A stretch of 64,000 nt of DNA from JAAGZL01 sp050291365 (GCA_050291365.1 JBNKJS010000005.1:31737-95736), one strand, 5' to 3'. Positions 28,316 to 37,696 are shown, counted from the first letter of the stretch. The notes: generated by a model from the sequence alone, not told the origin. A program made the numbers and translations.

Positions 28316-30439
28316 TCAGGCACAGTTGGCAACAACCACACACTTCAGGATAGCGTAATCGTATTCACCCTCAAAGGCTTCATACAAAGGCTTTAGGGCC
28401 CCCTCTTCACATACGGCGAGCAACTCAATAGCCGAGACAATTTCGTTATACTGAGCATCACTCAGGGGCAGTGCGGCACGGACGTCCAGCAGACCAGACT
28501 CAATCGCTTCTGAAAAATGGCCGTACACCGTAGCCAATTTTAAACCTCTCTGTTGTGCGATTGATTCAGCATCTTTACCCGCAGCATAGAGATGGAGGGT
28601 TTCATTTATCGTCTCGCTGAGGTTGTTATCCAATAGCTCCGGCAATGCATGCTCGGCGATACAGGCCAGAAACTGCTGACCGTAGAGTTCTAGTTTGCGC
28701 TCCCCCACTCCACTGATATATTGCATCTCTCTTCTTGAGGTTGGCCTTTTGCTGCACATCTCCATCAGGGTGCTGTCGTGAAAAATAATGTATGGTGGCA
28801 CGCCCTGCTCTTGCGCTATGGATAGCCGCAACTCGCGCAGGGATTCAAACAGCGGTTCATTCCACTGCTGGATATTTTCCAGTTTCTTCTTGCGTTCCTT
28901 TGTCTTTTTTGAACTCTTCTTCTGTTTGCGCAGCTCCAGTTGGGTCTCACCCTTGAGCAGAGGGCGGCTTTTTTCTGTCAGGCGTAATCCACCATGGCCT
29001 TCCAAATCGGTATCCAGATATCCACGAAAGATAAGCTGGCGAAAAAGCGCGCGCCACTCGGTGGCATTAAGCTCTGTTCCAATGCCAAAGGTAGTCACTT
29101 GATCGTGGCCAAAACGCTGAATACGCTCACTGCTTTTGCCGAGCAAAACATCAATCAGATAGTTCACTCCAAAACGCTGTTCGGTGCGGTAGACACAGGA
29201 GAGGGCTTTGCGGGCAGACTCGGTAGCATCCCAGGTCTCTGGCGGCGTTAGACAGTTGTCGCAGTTTCCGCAGGGTTCGGACAACTCCTCATCGAAGTAG
29301 CCAAGAAGCACTTGGCGCCGACACCCTGTAAGATCACACAATCCCAGCATCGCTTCCAATTTATGATGGGCGATGCGTTTGAACTGCTCATTGGCATCTG
29401 AATCCTGGGTAAATTGCCGCAGGGTAATGACATCTTGCAGACCAAACGCCATCCATGCGTTGGCAGGCTCACCATCACGTCCGGCCCTGCCCGTCTCTTG
29501 GTAATATGCTTCAATACTTTTAGGCAAATTCAGGTGGGCCACAAAACGCACATCGGGTTTATCAATACCCATACCAAAGGCGATTGTGGCTACAATGATA
29601 AGCCCATCTTCACGTAGAAAACGCTGCTGGTGCAGTTGCCGAGTCGCAGCATCTAAACCTGCATGATAGGGCAATGCGCTGCGGCCCTGATCACACAACC
29701 AAGCCGCTATCTCTTCCACCCGCTTGCGCGATAAACAGTAGATGATTCCCGCATCCCCCGGATGCTCTTGCTGTAAGAAACGCCATAGCTGCTCCTTACT
29801 ATTTTGCCCCTCGGTAATGGCATAGCGGATATTGGAGCGATCAAAACTATTGATAAACAGTTGCGCTTGATGCAGAGCCAGTTGCTCAATAATCTCACGT
29901 CGGGTTCGACCATCCGCCGTGGCGGTCAACGCAATACGCGGTACTTGGGGGAAGCGGGTATGCAGCACCGTTAACTGCTGGTACTCTTTGCGGCAATCAT
30001 GCCCCCACTGGGAGACGCAGTGGGCCTCATCAATGGCAAACAGGGCAATTGGCGTGCTCTCCAGCAGACGCAGGGTATTTTCGGTCAACAGGCGCTCAGG
30101 GGCCACATAGAGTAGATCTAACTCGCCACTGCTTAAGGCTTGCTCCACCAGCCCCTGCGTGGCCCGATCCTGGGTCGAGTTGAGATAGGCAGCCCGGATA
30201 CCCAGCTGACTCAGGGCATCCACCTGATCCTGCATCAACGCAATAAGCGGGGAGATAACGATACCAACCCCGCTGCGAACCAGTGCTGGTATCTGATAAC
30301 AGAGAGATTTACCTCCGCCGGTTGGCATCAATACCAAGGCGTCCTGACCGGCAATTATTGATGAAATAATTTCAGCCTGGTGGTGCCGAAAATCGGCATA
30401 ACCAAAGGTTTTGGTGAGAATCTGTTGGGCAAGTTGCAT
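28316..30439 (-). CDS. recQ: ATP-dependent DNA helicase RecQ
   Basis: 3'-5' superfamily 2 helicase for fork and gap repair, 707 residues. Walker A LMPTGGGKSLCYQIP at about 38-52, DEAH box FAIDEAHCVSQWGHD, motif VI YYQETGRAGRDG, zinc-binding C-R-R...CGNCDNC, RQC winged helix, HRDC domain (LFESLRELRLSIAQEQGVPP) at about 525-595, and a C-terminal helix-turn-helix (HTH_40-like: AESIAQQRGLKLATVYGHF). Longer than E. coli RecQ (609) because of that last domain. The gene is bracketed by two 215-bp direct repeats. Confidence 0.95.
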   Translation of the reverse strand: MQLAQQILTKTFGYADFRHHQAEIISSIIAGQDALVLMPTGGGKSLCYQIPALVRSGVGIVISPLIALMQDQVDALSQLGIRAAYLNSTQDRATQGLVEQALSSGELDLLYVAPERLLTENTLRLLESTPIALFAIDEAHCVSQWGHDCRKEYQQLTVLHTRFPQVPRIALTATADGRTRREIIEQLALHQAQLFINSFDRSNIRYAITEGQNSKEQLWRFLQQEHPGDAGIIYCLSRKRVEEIAAWLCDQGRSALPYHAGLDAATRQLHQQRFLREDGLIIVATIAFGMGIDKPDVRFVAHLNLPKSIEAYYQETGRAGRDGEPANAWMAFGLQDVITLRQFTQDSDANEQFKRIAHHKLEAMLGLCDLTGCRRQVLLGYFDEELSEPCGNCDNCLTPPETWDATESARKALSCVYRTEQRFGVNYLIDVLLGKSSERIQRFGHDQVTTFGIGTELNATEWRALFRQLIFRGYLDTDLEGHGGLRLTEKSRPLLKGETQLELRKQKKSSKKTKERKKKLENIQQWNEPLFESLRELRLSIAQEQGVPPYIIFHDSTLMEMCSKRPTSRREMQYISGVGERKLELYGQQFLACIAEHALPELLDNNLSETINETLHLYAAGKDAESIAQQRGLKLATVYGHFSEAIESGLLDVRAALPLSDAQYNEIVSAIELLAVCEEGALKPLYEAFEGEYDYAILKCVVVANCA

Positions 30440-30796
30440 GAGAAGTTTCCCCGGAAAATCCGTTTGCCGGTGGTTAATGAATGAGATATGAATTTACTTT
30501 CAGCAGATGCAGCGCTTTGCGCCATCAGCAGACTAAAGATACCAGTAGTCGCCGGTTTAACATACCCCTGATATTGCCCCAATCCTTTCTATCCAGACCG
30601 GTTCAATCTCGCTATAGAATCCACCATATTGAGGCCGTTTTCAAGCCCACACGCCATCAGCTCTGTGTCGATCTGAAGCATTATATTAAACGCCGAATTC
30701 AAGGGCGTAATAACCAACGCGCATTGCGCCAGATAATTATAAAACAACACCAGGATTAATATCCTTACCAAACAAGCGGTTAGAGTACTCCTTTAA
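30440..30796. other. recQ upstream region
   Basis: 357 bp between recQ and repeat copy 2. It must hold the recQ promoter. Short open frames on both strands (for example 30589-30771 minus) have no recognisable family and are treated as noise. Confidence 0.4.
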
Positions 30797-31011
30797 CCTC
30801 TTGCCCAATAAAATAGGATTTTTCCTACAAGAATAACGGACCTATCTGATACTCAACCTCCGCTATTGATACTACTATTCATAGTACAGAAAGCCATTGA
30901 AGGCGACCGAGGCAGACGGACCCAAGATAGCCCAGTGAAGGGCAGCATGGAGGCAAAGAAGGGAACCAGCACCGCACTGATCGTATCAGGGCGGTGTTCG
31001 CTTATGTGGGG
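30797..31011. repeat. 215-bp direct repeat, copy 2 (upstream of recQ)
   Basis: Second copy of the repeat at 28047-28261; see there. Differences include the base before ATAGGATTTTTCC and the hairpin loop (CGT instead of AGT), so the stem CTGAT/ATCAG is preserved while the loop changes. Confidence 0.85.
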
Positions 31012-31066
31012 GATAAAAATGGCTAGATCCATTAGGTGAATCAACCCACCACAGTTGAATTAGCTA

Positions 31067-31534
31067 CTAGTTAATAAGCTCTGGCTGCTCAGGCGCTGAT
31101 GCCGATTTCTTAGGTACGCTTTTTGGTGTCCTGCCACTTTTACTTGATTCCTGTGCGCCGCCCCCTGAAGTCTGACAATTACCATCAAAAGTGACCCCTT
31201 CCTGTATTACCAGCATTGGAGACGATATATTCCCTTTTACTATTGCCGGGGTGCGCATCTCTAGCTTAGTGCTCGCGGTTATATTCCCCTCATATTTGCC
31301 GATGATTACGCATGAGCCTACTTCAATCTCAGCCTCAATCTCAGCCTTCTCGCCGATAACTAGAGTGCCGGGGGAATAGATCTCGCCTTTAAACTTGCCA
31401 TCAATTCTTGCTGTTCCCTCAAATTTAAGTCTGCCCTCGAAATCACTTCCCTCTCCAAGAGTATACTCCGCCTCGCTCAAACTACCTTTGGTTCCAGCTA
31501 CACCTGAATAATCTGTTTTTTTGCCACCTAACAT
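31067..31534 (-). CDS. bactofilin (polymer-forming cytoskeletal protein)
   Basis: 155 residues; central right-handed beta-helix of the DUF583/bactofilin family, visible as repeating short strands: FEGRLKFEGTARIDGKFKGEIYSPGTLVIG cut as FEGTARIDGKFKGEI, ...AEIEAEIEVGSCVIIGKY, GNITASTKLEMRTPAIVKGN. N- and C-terminal tails are disordered and proline/lysine-rich, as usual. Forms membrane-associated filaments that position cell-envelope enzymes. Confidence 0.9.
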   Translation of the reverse strand: MLGGKKTDYSGVAGTKGSLSEAEYTLGEGSDFEGRLKFEGTARIDGKFKGEIYSPGTLVIGEKAEIEAEIEVGSCVIIGKYEGNITASTKLEMRTPAIVKGNISSPMLVIQEGVTFDGNCQTSGGGAQESSKSGRTPKSVPKKSASAPEQPELIN

Positions 31535-31765
31535 TTTGTTCTCCTTATAGTTACGTTTTCTTCTGCATTGGGCATAGAATCATCAGGAAACTAATTTCTA
31601 TCCATGAGTTAGCTTTCCAATAAACATATGGCTCTACGATATAATCACACTACCATGGGTGTTGCAAACAACAGAGACAGAATGGGCTACTGGAATTTGT
31701 AACTACTGAGGTTATTTAGGAATAAAATGCTTATGGATTTCGGCAATAGGGAATGGCGATTAAAT

Positions 31766-32725
31766 TTAGATCTCTCCCACCAGCCTGAGGTTGGTGCAGT
31801 TATTCAATAGATCACTGGGGGTTACAAAGTCATACTCTTCTAGACATAGAAGACTAAGGCCAGAGGTTACCATGCAATACTTATTTGCGTTCTCCAGTTC
31901 ATTATAATTTATACTAATACCGGTCATGGCATAGTAAACAGCTTGACTGAATTCATGTATCGCTACGACCAGCTCATGATTCAACTCTTTCTCTTGATGA
32001 TCATGATCAGCTTGCAATGCGACATAAAGATCTTTAGCGAGCTCATCATCGCTTTGGGTTATCTCCACCCCCAGATCTCGTTCTGAATAATCTAAGATAT
32101 ACCTACGAAACCCATCACTAGTATCATTTTTTACTTTGTGGATTACCTGACGCAGCACACTTTTGCCATTGAAAAATTCACCCTCACCTTCATAACCACA
32201 CCTTTGTGCTATATCAAGATGATATTCATCGCCAGCTGTTTCATAACATCTATATATAAATTGGGAACAACACATTGGAGATTTGCCTGGGTAGATAAAT
32301 CTATCAACATAATCCAACAGATCAGATGCTATCTTCTTAAAGATCTTTACCATTACTTTTTGAGTGTTTGCGCCAGGTATAAATCTTCTATAGAGAAGCA
32401 ACAATCCTAGGGTGTAGATGCTTCCATTTGAATAGGGATGGTTATAGTTAAGGTAGTTTCTGGCAACATCAAGCACCGGCGCATAGGACTTCTCCATAGG
32501 ATGGTGGCGCATTACTGAGATTTTCCCACCATTAATCCGAGCTTTAACACTGTTAACATGTACCGCAGGTGGGGTCTCTTCGATGATTTCAGATGGGTTG
32601 GTATATACCATGGCTGCATGGTTTACTGGTGATTTTGTTAGATAGGTTATTGAGTCTGAGACTGGATTTTCAGATCCTCCAGAAAATATCAGTATATCGC
32701 CGGGACGAAGATCAGTTATCTTCAT
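31766..32725 (-). CDS. permuted NlpC/P60 papain-fold (YiiX-like) protein
   Basis: 319 residues. N-terminal DLRPGDILIFSGGS, then a candidate catalytic His in SPVNHAAMVYT, and the Cys in SPMCCSQFIYRCYE near residue 150: the His-before-Cys order typical of permuted NlpC/P60 (YiiX, DUF830) enzymes, which act on amide or lipid ester bonds. No signal peptide. The C-terminal 130 residues are helical and unrecognised. Single leftward gene. Confidence 0.72.
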   Translation of the reverse strand: MKITDLRPGDILIFSGGSENPVSDSITYLTKSPVNHAAMVYTNPSEIIEETPPAVHVNSVKARINGGKISVMRHHPMEKSYAPVLDVARNYLNYNHPYSNGSIYTLGLLLLYRRFIPGANTQKVMVKIFKKIASDLLDYVDRFIYPGKSPMCCSQFIYRCYETAGDEYHLDIAQRCGYEGEGEFFNGKSVLRQVIHKVKNDTSDGFRRYILDYSERDLGVEITQSDDELAKDLYVALQADHDHQEKELNHELVVAIHEFSQAVYYAMTGISINYNELENANKYCMVTSGLSLLCLEEYDFVTPSDLLNNCTNLRLVGEI

Positions 32726-32935
32726 AGCAAAGCTCTTTCCCTAAGCATAGACTTATTACCTCAAATTCAAGATTTGAACTCAGCTTTAATCAGGGTTTAT
32801 TGGTGGTTTTACTGATTACAACTGGGCCGAGAGCGCATGCAAATCATAAAAAATTGGAGCACATAACGATCCACTGCACCCGAAGTCTAGTTCAGGAAGA
32901 AAAAAGTTCAAGCCTATTCTGACGCTCTAAGCTGC

Positions 32936-33838
32936 TTAGGAAACCGCATTCCCAAAGCTGTCGCCCCCGGCCTCGGCGCCCTCCTCTGCCGTTATTTTCA
33001 AGCGCTCGAATGCACCTACTTTTGTTTTATCTAAACGCGCCAGGGGATGGTCGGTCCCATCATAGGATAGGATGTTTGCCACCTGAATCAGATCCGCATA
33101 ATCAGGAGTTGGATCTTCCAGTTGGCGCTGAATATCCTCATGTTCCGCTGCCACTGCAATTAGGGAAGGATCAAACTCCCAAAGCTTCAGGATAGCCTTT
33201 CCCATACCGGTGTGCAGTTTATGTAACAGATGGTCCAGAAACTCATCATACCCAGCCAGGGCTTCATAATTACACAGCTTGATCAACAACGGGATTTTAC
33301 CGATATCATGAACCAGACCAGCAACCAGCGCCACCTCAGGGTCAAACTCAGGACGTGATCGCGCTAGCTCCGCAGCCTTTGAGCCTACCTTTACAGAGTG
33401 CGCCCAGAGATTTTCCATACGCTTTTGAATATCTGGCACGGAGGTTCTAAAAACATCTTTCATACAAACAGCATAGATTGCATGCTTAACCTGCTTAAAG
33501 CCGATGCATGTTATGGCTGGTTTGATAGAAGAGATGGGATATGCCATGCCATAGAAAGGGCTATTTGCGTATCTGATAAGTCTGGCGGTGAGGGAGGTGT
33601 CCTTGGAGATGACCTTGACCAGGTCGGCAGCAGAGCTATTGATATCATTTATTACCATCAATGCCTCTACGGCGATTGTTGGCATGGTTGGAAGACTTAA
33701 ACGATTATGTTTTAAATCAAGTTTCAGCTCATGGACGAACTTCTTGATTGAAAAATCATCTGGCCGCTTAATCTCTTCATCTTCGGTAACAGTGGTTACT
33801 TTGCTGCCATCTGAGATTGTAAAAATCGCTTTTGCCAT
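32936..33838 (-). CDS. HDOD domain signalling protein
   Basis: 300 residues with a full HDOD domain: LPTMPTIAVEALMVIND, DLVKVISKDTSLTARLIRYANSP, ITCIGFKQVKHAIYAV, AGLVHDIGKIPLL. HDOD proteins are HD-superfamily regulators, usually without hydrolase activity. The frame opens with TTG at 33850; the ATG at 33838 (MAKAIFTISDG) with GGTGG upstream is preferred. The downstream neighbours are other small sensory genes. Confidence 0.88.
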   Translation of the reverse strand: MAKAIFTISDGSKVTTVTEDEEIKRPDDFSIKKFVHELKLDLKHNRLSLPTMPTIAVEALMVINDINSSAADLVKVISKDTSLTARLIRYANSPFYGMAYPISSIKPAITCIGFKQVKHAIYAVCMKDVFRTSVPDIQKRMENLWAHSVKVGSKAAELARSRPEFDPEVALVAGLVHDIGKIPLLIKLCNYEALAGYDEFLDHLLHKLHTGMGKAILKLWEFDPSLIAVAAEHEDIQRQLEDPTPDYADLIQVANILSYDGTDHPLARLDKTKVGAFERLKITAEEGAEAGGDSFGNAVS

Positions 33839-33860
33839 AGATGCCACCAAAAACTATTTT

Positions 33861-34244
33861 CTAACCAGAAGAATCCAGGTAGACACCGATCTTTTTATCT
33901 TCATGCATGATGTGCTCTTTTATCCAGCGGTACATAAACTGTTTAAAAGAGGAAAGATCGGTTTTCCCATCATCATAATCTCTCTTATACGACTCTAGTA
34001 TAGCTGTCATTTTCTCATGCATCTTCGCATGTTCAGACGCTGCTGGATATTCGACCTGTTCCAGAAGCTCCTCTTCATCGGCAAAATGGGTTTCCGCATA
34101 TACGATAGCCTCATCCAACGCCAGCTCATCTCCAGGGGAGCTCTCTTCTGGTATAGCTCCAATCAATCCAATTAGTCTTTTATGCTGTAAATCGATCAGG
34201 TCGTTCCCAATAAGGAGCGAATCATCCCATTCAATATCCTTCAT
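33861..34244 (-). CDS. bacteriohemerythrin
   Basis: 127 residues with the diiron ligands in family order: IDLQHKRLI (His), ETHFADEEELLE (His, Glu), SEHAKMHEKM (His, His), KEHIMHEDKKIG (His, His-x-x-x-Asp). Binds O2 reversibly; single-domain forms are linked to oxygen sensing or supply in microaerophiles. 22 bp upstream of the HDOD gene, possibly co-transcribed. Confidence 0.92.
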   Translation of the reverse strand: MKDIEWDDSLLIGNDLIDLQHKRLIGLIGAIPEESSPGDELALDEAIVYAETHFADEEELLEQVEYPAASEHAKMHEKMTAILESYKRDYDDGKTDLSSFKQFMYRWIKEHIMHEDKKIGVYLDSSG

Positions 34245-34279
34245 ACCAAGCTCCCCAGCAATAAATGCACCAAACCATA

Positions 34280-35050
34280 TTATGCGTAGTATTTAATAAA
34301 ATAGTAAATACTCAGAAATATACCTATCGATGTTACTAAGCGTTTTAACCAAATGTCTGGCAATAGTCTGGCAAGTGGCACACCCATAAATCCACCAATA
34401 ACTGCTCCCATAAACGCAAAGACCGTATGGGGCCATGAGACCAAGCCAGATAAGCTTAAAATCAATACAGATACAGCCGTAACCAGTGCGCCCAAGAGGT
34501 TCTTCATGGCATTATTGGCATGAATATCATGTAGACCCAACATCAGCAGGCCACCCATTAACATTATGCCCAAACCAGCACCGAAGAAGCCGCCGTAGAC
34601 GGCTATGGTGAACTCAGCCACTCTTGACAGCAAACCTGGAGACTCAATTGAAATGGTTGAGGTACGCTCGTCAATCCAACTATTTACCGCCTTGCCATAC
34701 ATAAACAACAGGGTTGCAAATAGGACCAGGAAAGGGATAAGCATGGAAAATGCCTTGTTGCCAATATACACAAGCAGTATTGCACCAACTGCCCCCCCAA
34801 CCATAGCGATGGTAATTGAACCCTTCATCCCATACCGGAACTCACGCAGCTCCTTCCTGTATCCGACAGCGGCTAGTGCATGTCCCGGCCAGACAGCAAC
34901 TGCATTGGAGGCATTGGCAACCACCGGGGGGATTCCGGCACTTAGAAACACAGGAAAGGTAAAAAAGGTACCACCACCAGCTATAGCATTACATATTCCT
35001 GCCAGGATTCCAGCCAGAAACAGCAACAGCATTGTGGAGAGTTCAGGCAT
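34280..35050 (-). CDS. TauE/SafE family permease (second paralogue)
   Basis: 256 residues, about eight hydrophobic spans, with the paired motifs LAGILAGICNAIAGGGTFFTFPVF cut as GICNAIAGGGTFFTFP and VYGGFFGAGLGIMLMGGLLM. The gene follows the ArsR regulator by 65 bp on the same strand, so it is the likely regulated target. Anion substrate not determined. Confidence 0.85.
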   Translation of the reverse strand: MPELSTMLLLFLAGILAGICNAIAGGGTFFTFPVFLSAGIPPVVANASNAVAVWPGHALAAVGYRKELREFRYGMKGSITIAMVGGAVGAILLVYIGNKAFSMLIPFLVLFATLLFMYGKAVNSWIDERTSTISIESPGLLSRVAEFTIAVYGGFFGAGLGIMLMGGLLMLGLHDIHANNAMKNLLGALVTAVSVLILSLSGLVSWPHTVFAFMGAVIGGFMGVPLARLLPDIWLKRLVTSIGIFLSIYYFIKYYA

Positions 35051-35115
35051 ACGTAGTCTATATTAGGGAAGCATCAAAAAGCATTGGGCAGGCGGGAATC
35101 TAACAAATGCCAGAA

Positions 35116-35445
35116 TTACCCATAATGCTCTTCAAGATTTGCGCGACATAGTACCTCGCGCATTTGCCTAATCAATTTCCTCACTTCTTCGTTACGCACG
35201 CTATAGAAAATCCTATTGGCATCTCTTCTGGAAACAACAATATTCTTGTTACGCAACTGTTCCAGGTGCTGAGAAATATTGCTCTGAGATGTACCTACCC
35301 GCTCAACAATCTCTCCCACAGAAAGCTCATTATTTCCGAGAGAACATAAAATCTTCCAACGTAATGGATGCGCCATTGCCTTAAGCACGTTGGCAGTAAG
35401 AGTTACATCTTCCCCAGGAATTGCTGGGACTTCATTGTCTTGCAT
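35116..35445 (-). CDS. ArsR-family repressor, SqrR/BigR-like
   Basis: 109 residues; winged helix with AMAHPLRWKILCSLGNNELSVGEI cut as HPLRWKILCSLGNNELSV, recognition helix SQSNISQHLEQLR and wing RRDANRIFY. Cys34 and Cys100 are 66 residues apart, the same spacing as Cys41/Cys107 of the persulfide sensor SqrR, and in the same sequence contexts as BigR (LVCTL...FSVGEL and a C-terminal Cys). The usual ArsR metal motif ELCVCDL is absent. Probably senses sulfane sulfur and controls the TauE-like gene downstream. Confidence 0.82.
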   Translation of the reverse strand: MQDNEVPAIPGEDVTLTANVLKAMAHPLRWKILCSLGNNELSVGEIVERVGTSQSNISQHLEQLRNKNIVVSRRDANRIFYSVRNEEVRKLIRQMREVLCRANLEEHYG

Positions 35446-35465
35446 AATCTTAAATCTCCGTATCT

Positions 35466-35927
35466 CTAATTATTATCAACCACACTGTTTTGATCATCAC
35501 TTATATGGCCAGTCACATCCTTAGCTACACATATAATACCGCAAACCTCATTATGATCATCCTGTAACGCAGTGCGGGAAAAGAGAATTGGGACACGCTG
35601 CCCATCCTTCGCTATAAAACTGGCCTCGATCTGCTCCAGTGCCCCGGCAATTATTAACGCTTCCAACCAGGTACCAAGAAATGCTTCGGCCTGTTTTTCA
35701 TCGTCCTCTTCAAAGACATCACCTATCTTCATTCCTATCAGGGTATCGGCCTCTTCATCAAGCAAGCGGCAAGCTGCAGAATTAACTGCTGTAATAACCC
35801 CATCCAAGTCCAACACAAACTGTGCTTCAACTATCTCTTGTAGATTGCGCTCTTTCTCAATCAATTTAAGACTCGAATTATTGCCTTGGCTGCAATCAAT
35901 CCTACCATAGCCTGCTACTCCCAGCAT
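35466..35927 (-). CDS. PAS domain protein
   Basis: About 153 residues holding one PAS fold: EAQFVLDLDGVITAVNSAACRLL, GMKIGDVFEEDD, EASFIAKDGQRVPILFSRTAL, ICVAKDVTGH. No output domain. It probably works as a partner of another sensor. The frame begins with TTG at 35951; the ATG at 35927 is used, with low certainty. Immediately upstream of arsR on the same strand. Confidence 0.75.
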   Translation of the reverse strand: MLGVAGYGRIDCSQGNNSSLKLIEKERNLQEIVEAQFVLDLDGVITAVNSAACRLLDEEADTLIGMKIGDVFEEDDEKQAEAFLGTWLEALIIAGALEQIEASFIAKDGQRVPILFSRTALQDDHNEVCGIICVAKDVTGHISDDQNSVVDNN

Positions 35928-36050
35928 CACCGCAGTGCCATTTAAGATCAAAGAGTTACGCCAACCAGAGAGAAAACATCCTGTTAAACTTTAGCTATAC
36001 TCAGATTGGGACGGCCAGTAAAACAACGCAATCACACTGGAAAAGATCGA

Positions 36051-36389
36051 ATGAATACTCCAGAAATCAAACAAGACGAAATGTACCAACTGCTGCGAAG
36101 CGGCGATGTTGCAAGGTTTAACCAGTTTAGGGCTGAAAGACAGGAGTGCGATCTAACAAACGCAGATCTGCGCGGCCTTGACCTTAGAGGGTTGGATGCA
36201 AAGGGCCTGGATTTTACTAACGGATATATGCGTCAAGCAGACCTGCGAGGTGTGGATTTCTCTGAATCCAGGCTGGAGGGAGTCAGCATAGGCGGGGCTA
36301 AGATCTCTGGTACCCTCTTCCCCAAGGAACTGAGTGCCGAGGAGATTAATCTATCTCTACTCCACGGTACCAGGATGCGTTATCGCTAA
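36051..36389 (+). CDS. pentapeptide-repeat protein
   Basis: 112 residues; the middle consists of pentapeptide repeats A(D/N)Lxx: CDLTNADLRGLDLRGLDAKG, LDFTNGYMRQADLRGVDFSE. They form a short right-handed beta-helix. The ATG at 36051 is preceded by GGAAAAGATCGA; the TTG at 36006 is less likely. Divergent from the PAS gene. Role unknown. Confidence 0.82.
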   Translation: MNTPEIKQDEMYQLLRSGDVARFNQFRAERQECDLTNADLRGLDLRGLDAKGLDFTNGYMRQADLRGVDFSESRLEGVSIGGAKISGTLFPKELSAEEINLSLLHGTRMRYR

Positions 36390-36433
36390 TGGCTGGTTGA
36401 ATCAGCCTGAATAAGATTGTACCGATCAGATCA

Positions 36434-37399
36434 CTATGACTCTTTTTTGTTACTGTCAGTATCTGTTTCCGTGTTACCAAACTCTTCGTCCAGCTCTTCC
36501 TCACTGATCTCAGAGAACCTGCTTTTATCAAAAATCCCCTCTCCTTCCAGGGAGAGCACATCATCTCCGGCATCATCTGTCTCGGCCTCAAACTCTCCAG
36601 CATCTTCAACCGCAAGCGACTCATCGTCACAACCCTCACAACCATCATCGCCCTCACCTTTCTTCACCATAATCCTGGAAAAGAATACCCCTAGCTCAAA
36701 CAGAATCAGCATAGGCAGGGCAAGCAGAGTTTGCGAGATAACATCTGGCGGGGTCAATAACATGCCAAAAACAAAGGCCCCCACCACAATGTAGGGCCGT
36801 TTCTCCACCAGGCTATCCGGCGTAGTAACCCCCATTGAGACCAGGATGATGGTGGCGATTGGCACCTCGAATGCCAGGCCAAAGGCGAAGAACAGGGTCA
36901 ATACAAAATCAAGATACTTGCCAATATCTGTAGCTACGGCTATCCCCTCGGGGGCCGTAGACGTGAGAAAACCAAAGATCAGCGGAAAAACCACATAGTA
37001 AGCGAAGACCATACCCGCATAAAAAAGAATGGTGCTGGAAATCACCAGAGGCACGACCATCCTCTTCTCATGCTTGTACAGACCAGGGGCGATGAAGGAC
37101 CAGAGCTGAAACAGGGAGTACGGCATGGAGACGAATATCGCCAACACCAGGCACAGCTTGAAAGGGGTTAAGAAGGGTGACGCCACCTCGGTGGCAATCA
37201 TACTGGTCCCTTCCGGCAGATGCACCATCAAGGGATCTGCCACCATGACATAGATATCATTGGCGAAGGGAAACAGACCAAAAAAGATAAGCAGAACTAC
37301 GATCACTATCCGAATCAGGCGGTCCCGCAGCTCCACCAGATGGGTGATAAATGGCAACTCTTTCAGCTTGTCATTTTTCTGATCTATATCTTCTGTCAT
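36434..37399 (-). CDS. tatC: Sec-independent translocase TatC with acidic C-terminal extension
   Basis: Receptor subunit of the twin-arginine translocase, six transmembrane helices. Motifs: FITHLVELRDRLIRIV, LVLAIFVSMPYSLFQLWSFIAPGLYKHEKR, FFAFGLAFEVPIATIIL. After the last membrane helix (near residue 240) comes an unusual ~75-residue, strongly acidic tail with a CEGC pair (GDDGCEGCDDE, EEELDEEFGNTETDT); E. coli TatC has 258 residues, this has 321. Third gene of tatABC, downstream of the his genes. Confidence 0.94.
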   Translation of the reverse strand: MTEDIDQKNDKLKELPFITHLVELRDRLIRIVIVVLLIFFGLFPFANDIYVMVADPLMVHLPEGTSMIATEVASPFLTPFKLCLVLAIFVSMPYSLFQLWSFIAPGLYKHEKRMVVPLVISSTILFYAGMVFAYYVVFPLIFGFLTSTAPEGIAVATDIGKYLDFVLTLFFAFGLAFEVPIATIILVSMGVTTPDSLVEKRPYIVVGAFVFGMLLTPPDVISQTLLALPMLILFELGVFFSRIMVKKGEGDDGCEGCDDESLAVEDAGEFEAETDDAGDDVLSLEGEGIFDKSRFSEISEEELDEEFGNTETDTDSNKKES

Positions 37400-37414
37400 G
37401 CTATGAGGAGACCA

Positions 37415-37696
37415 TTATTTTGGTGTTTCTTCAGGTGACTGACTCAAGGCCTCTTCGGTCTCTTCAATAACCTCTTCCAGGGGATTTACCAGTTTCTTCT
37501 GCTCATCTAAGATGCGCTTCAGTTCATCCGCCTTCATCTCGCGGTCGATCTCCGCCTTGATGGAACCAACCATGGCGCGCCCCTTACCCAGCCATTTGCC
37601 TGCAGTGTAGGCCAGTTTGGGCAGGCGCTCAGGACCTACCACTAGCAGGGCAACCAGACAGACGATCATTAATTCCAGGAAACCGATATCAAACAT
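37415..37696 (-). CDS. tatB: Sec-independent translocase TatB
   Basis: 93 residues. N-terminal membrane helix with the family Glu (FDIGFLELMIVCLVALLVVGPERLP), then an amphipathic helix (AYTAGKWLGKGRAMVGSIKAEIDREM) and a short acidic tail. Much shorter than E. coli TatB (171). Between tatA and tatC. Confidence 0.92.
   Translation of the reverse strand: MFDIGFLELMIVCLVALLVVGPERLPKLAYTAGKWLGKGRAMVGSIKAEIDREMKADELKRILDEQKKLVNPLEEVIEETEEALSQSPEETPK

Noticed and set aside
30481..30771. Overlapping short ORFs upstream of recQ that might be a transposase remnant.
   Set aside because: No catalytic motif, inverted repeat ends or target duplication could be seen; translations match no family I know.
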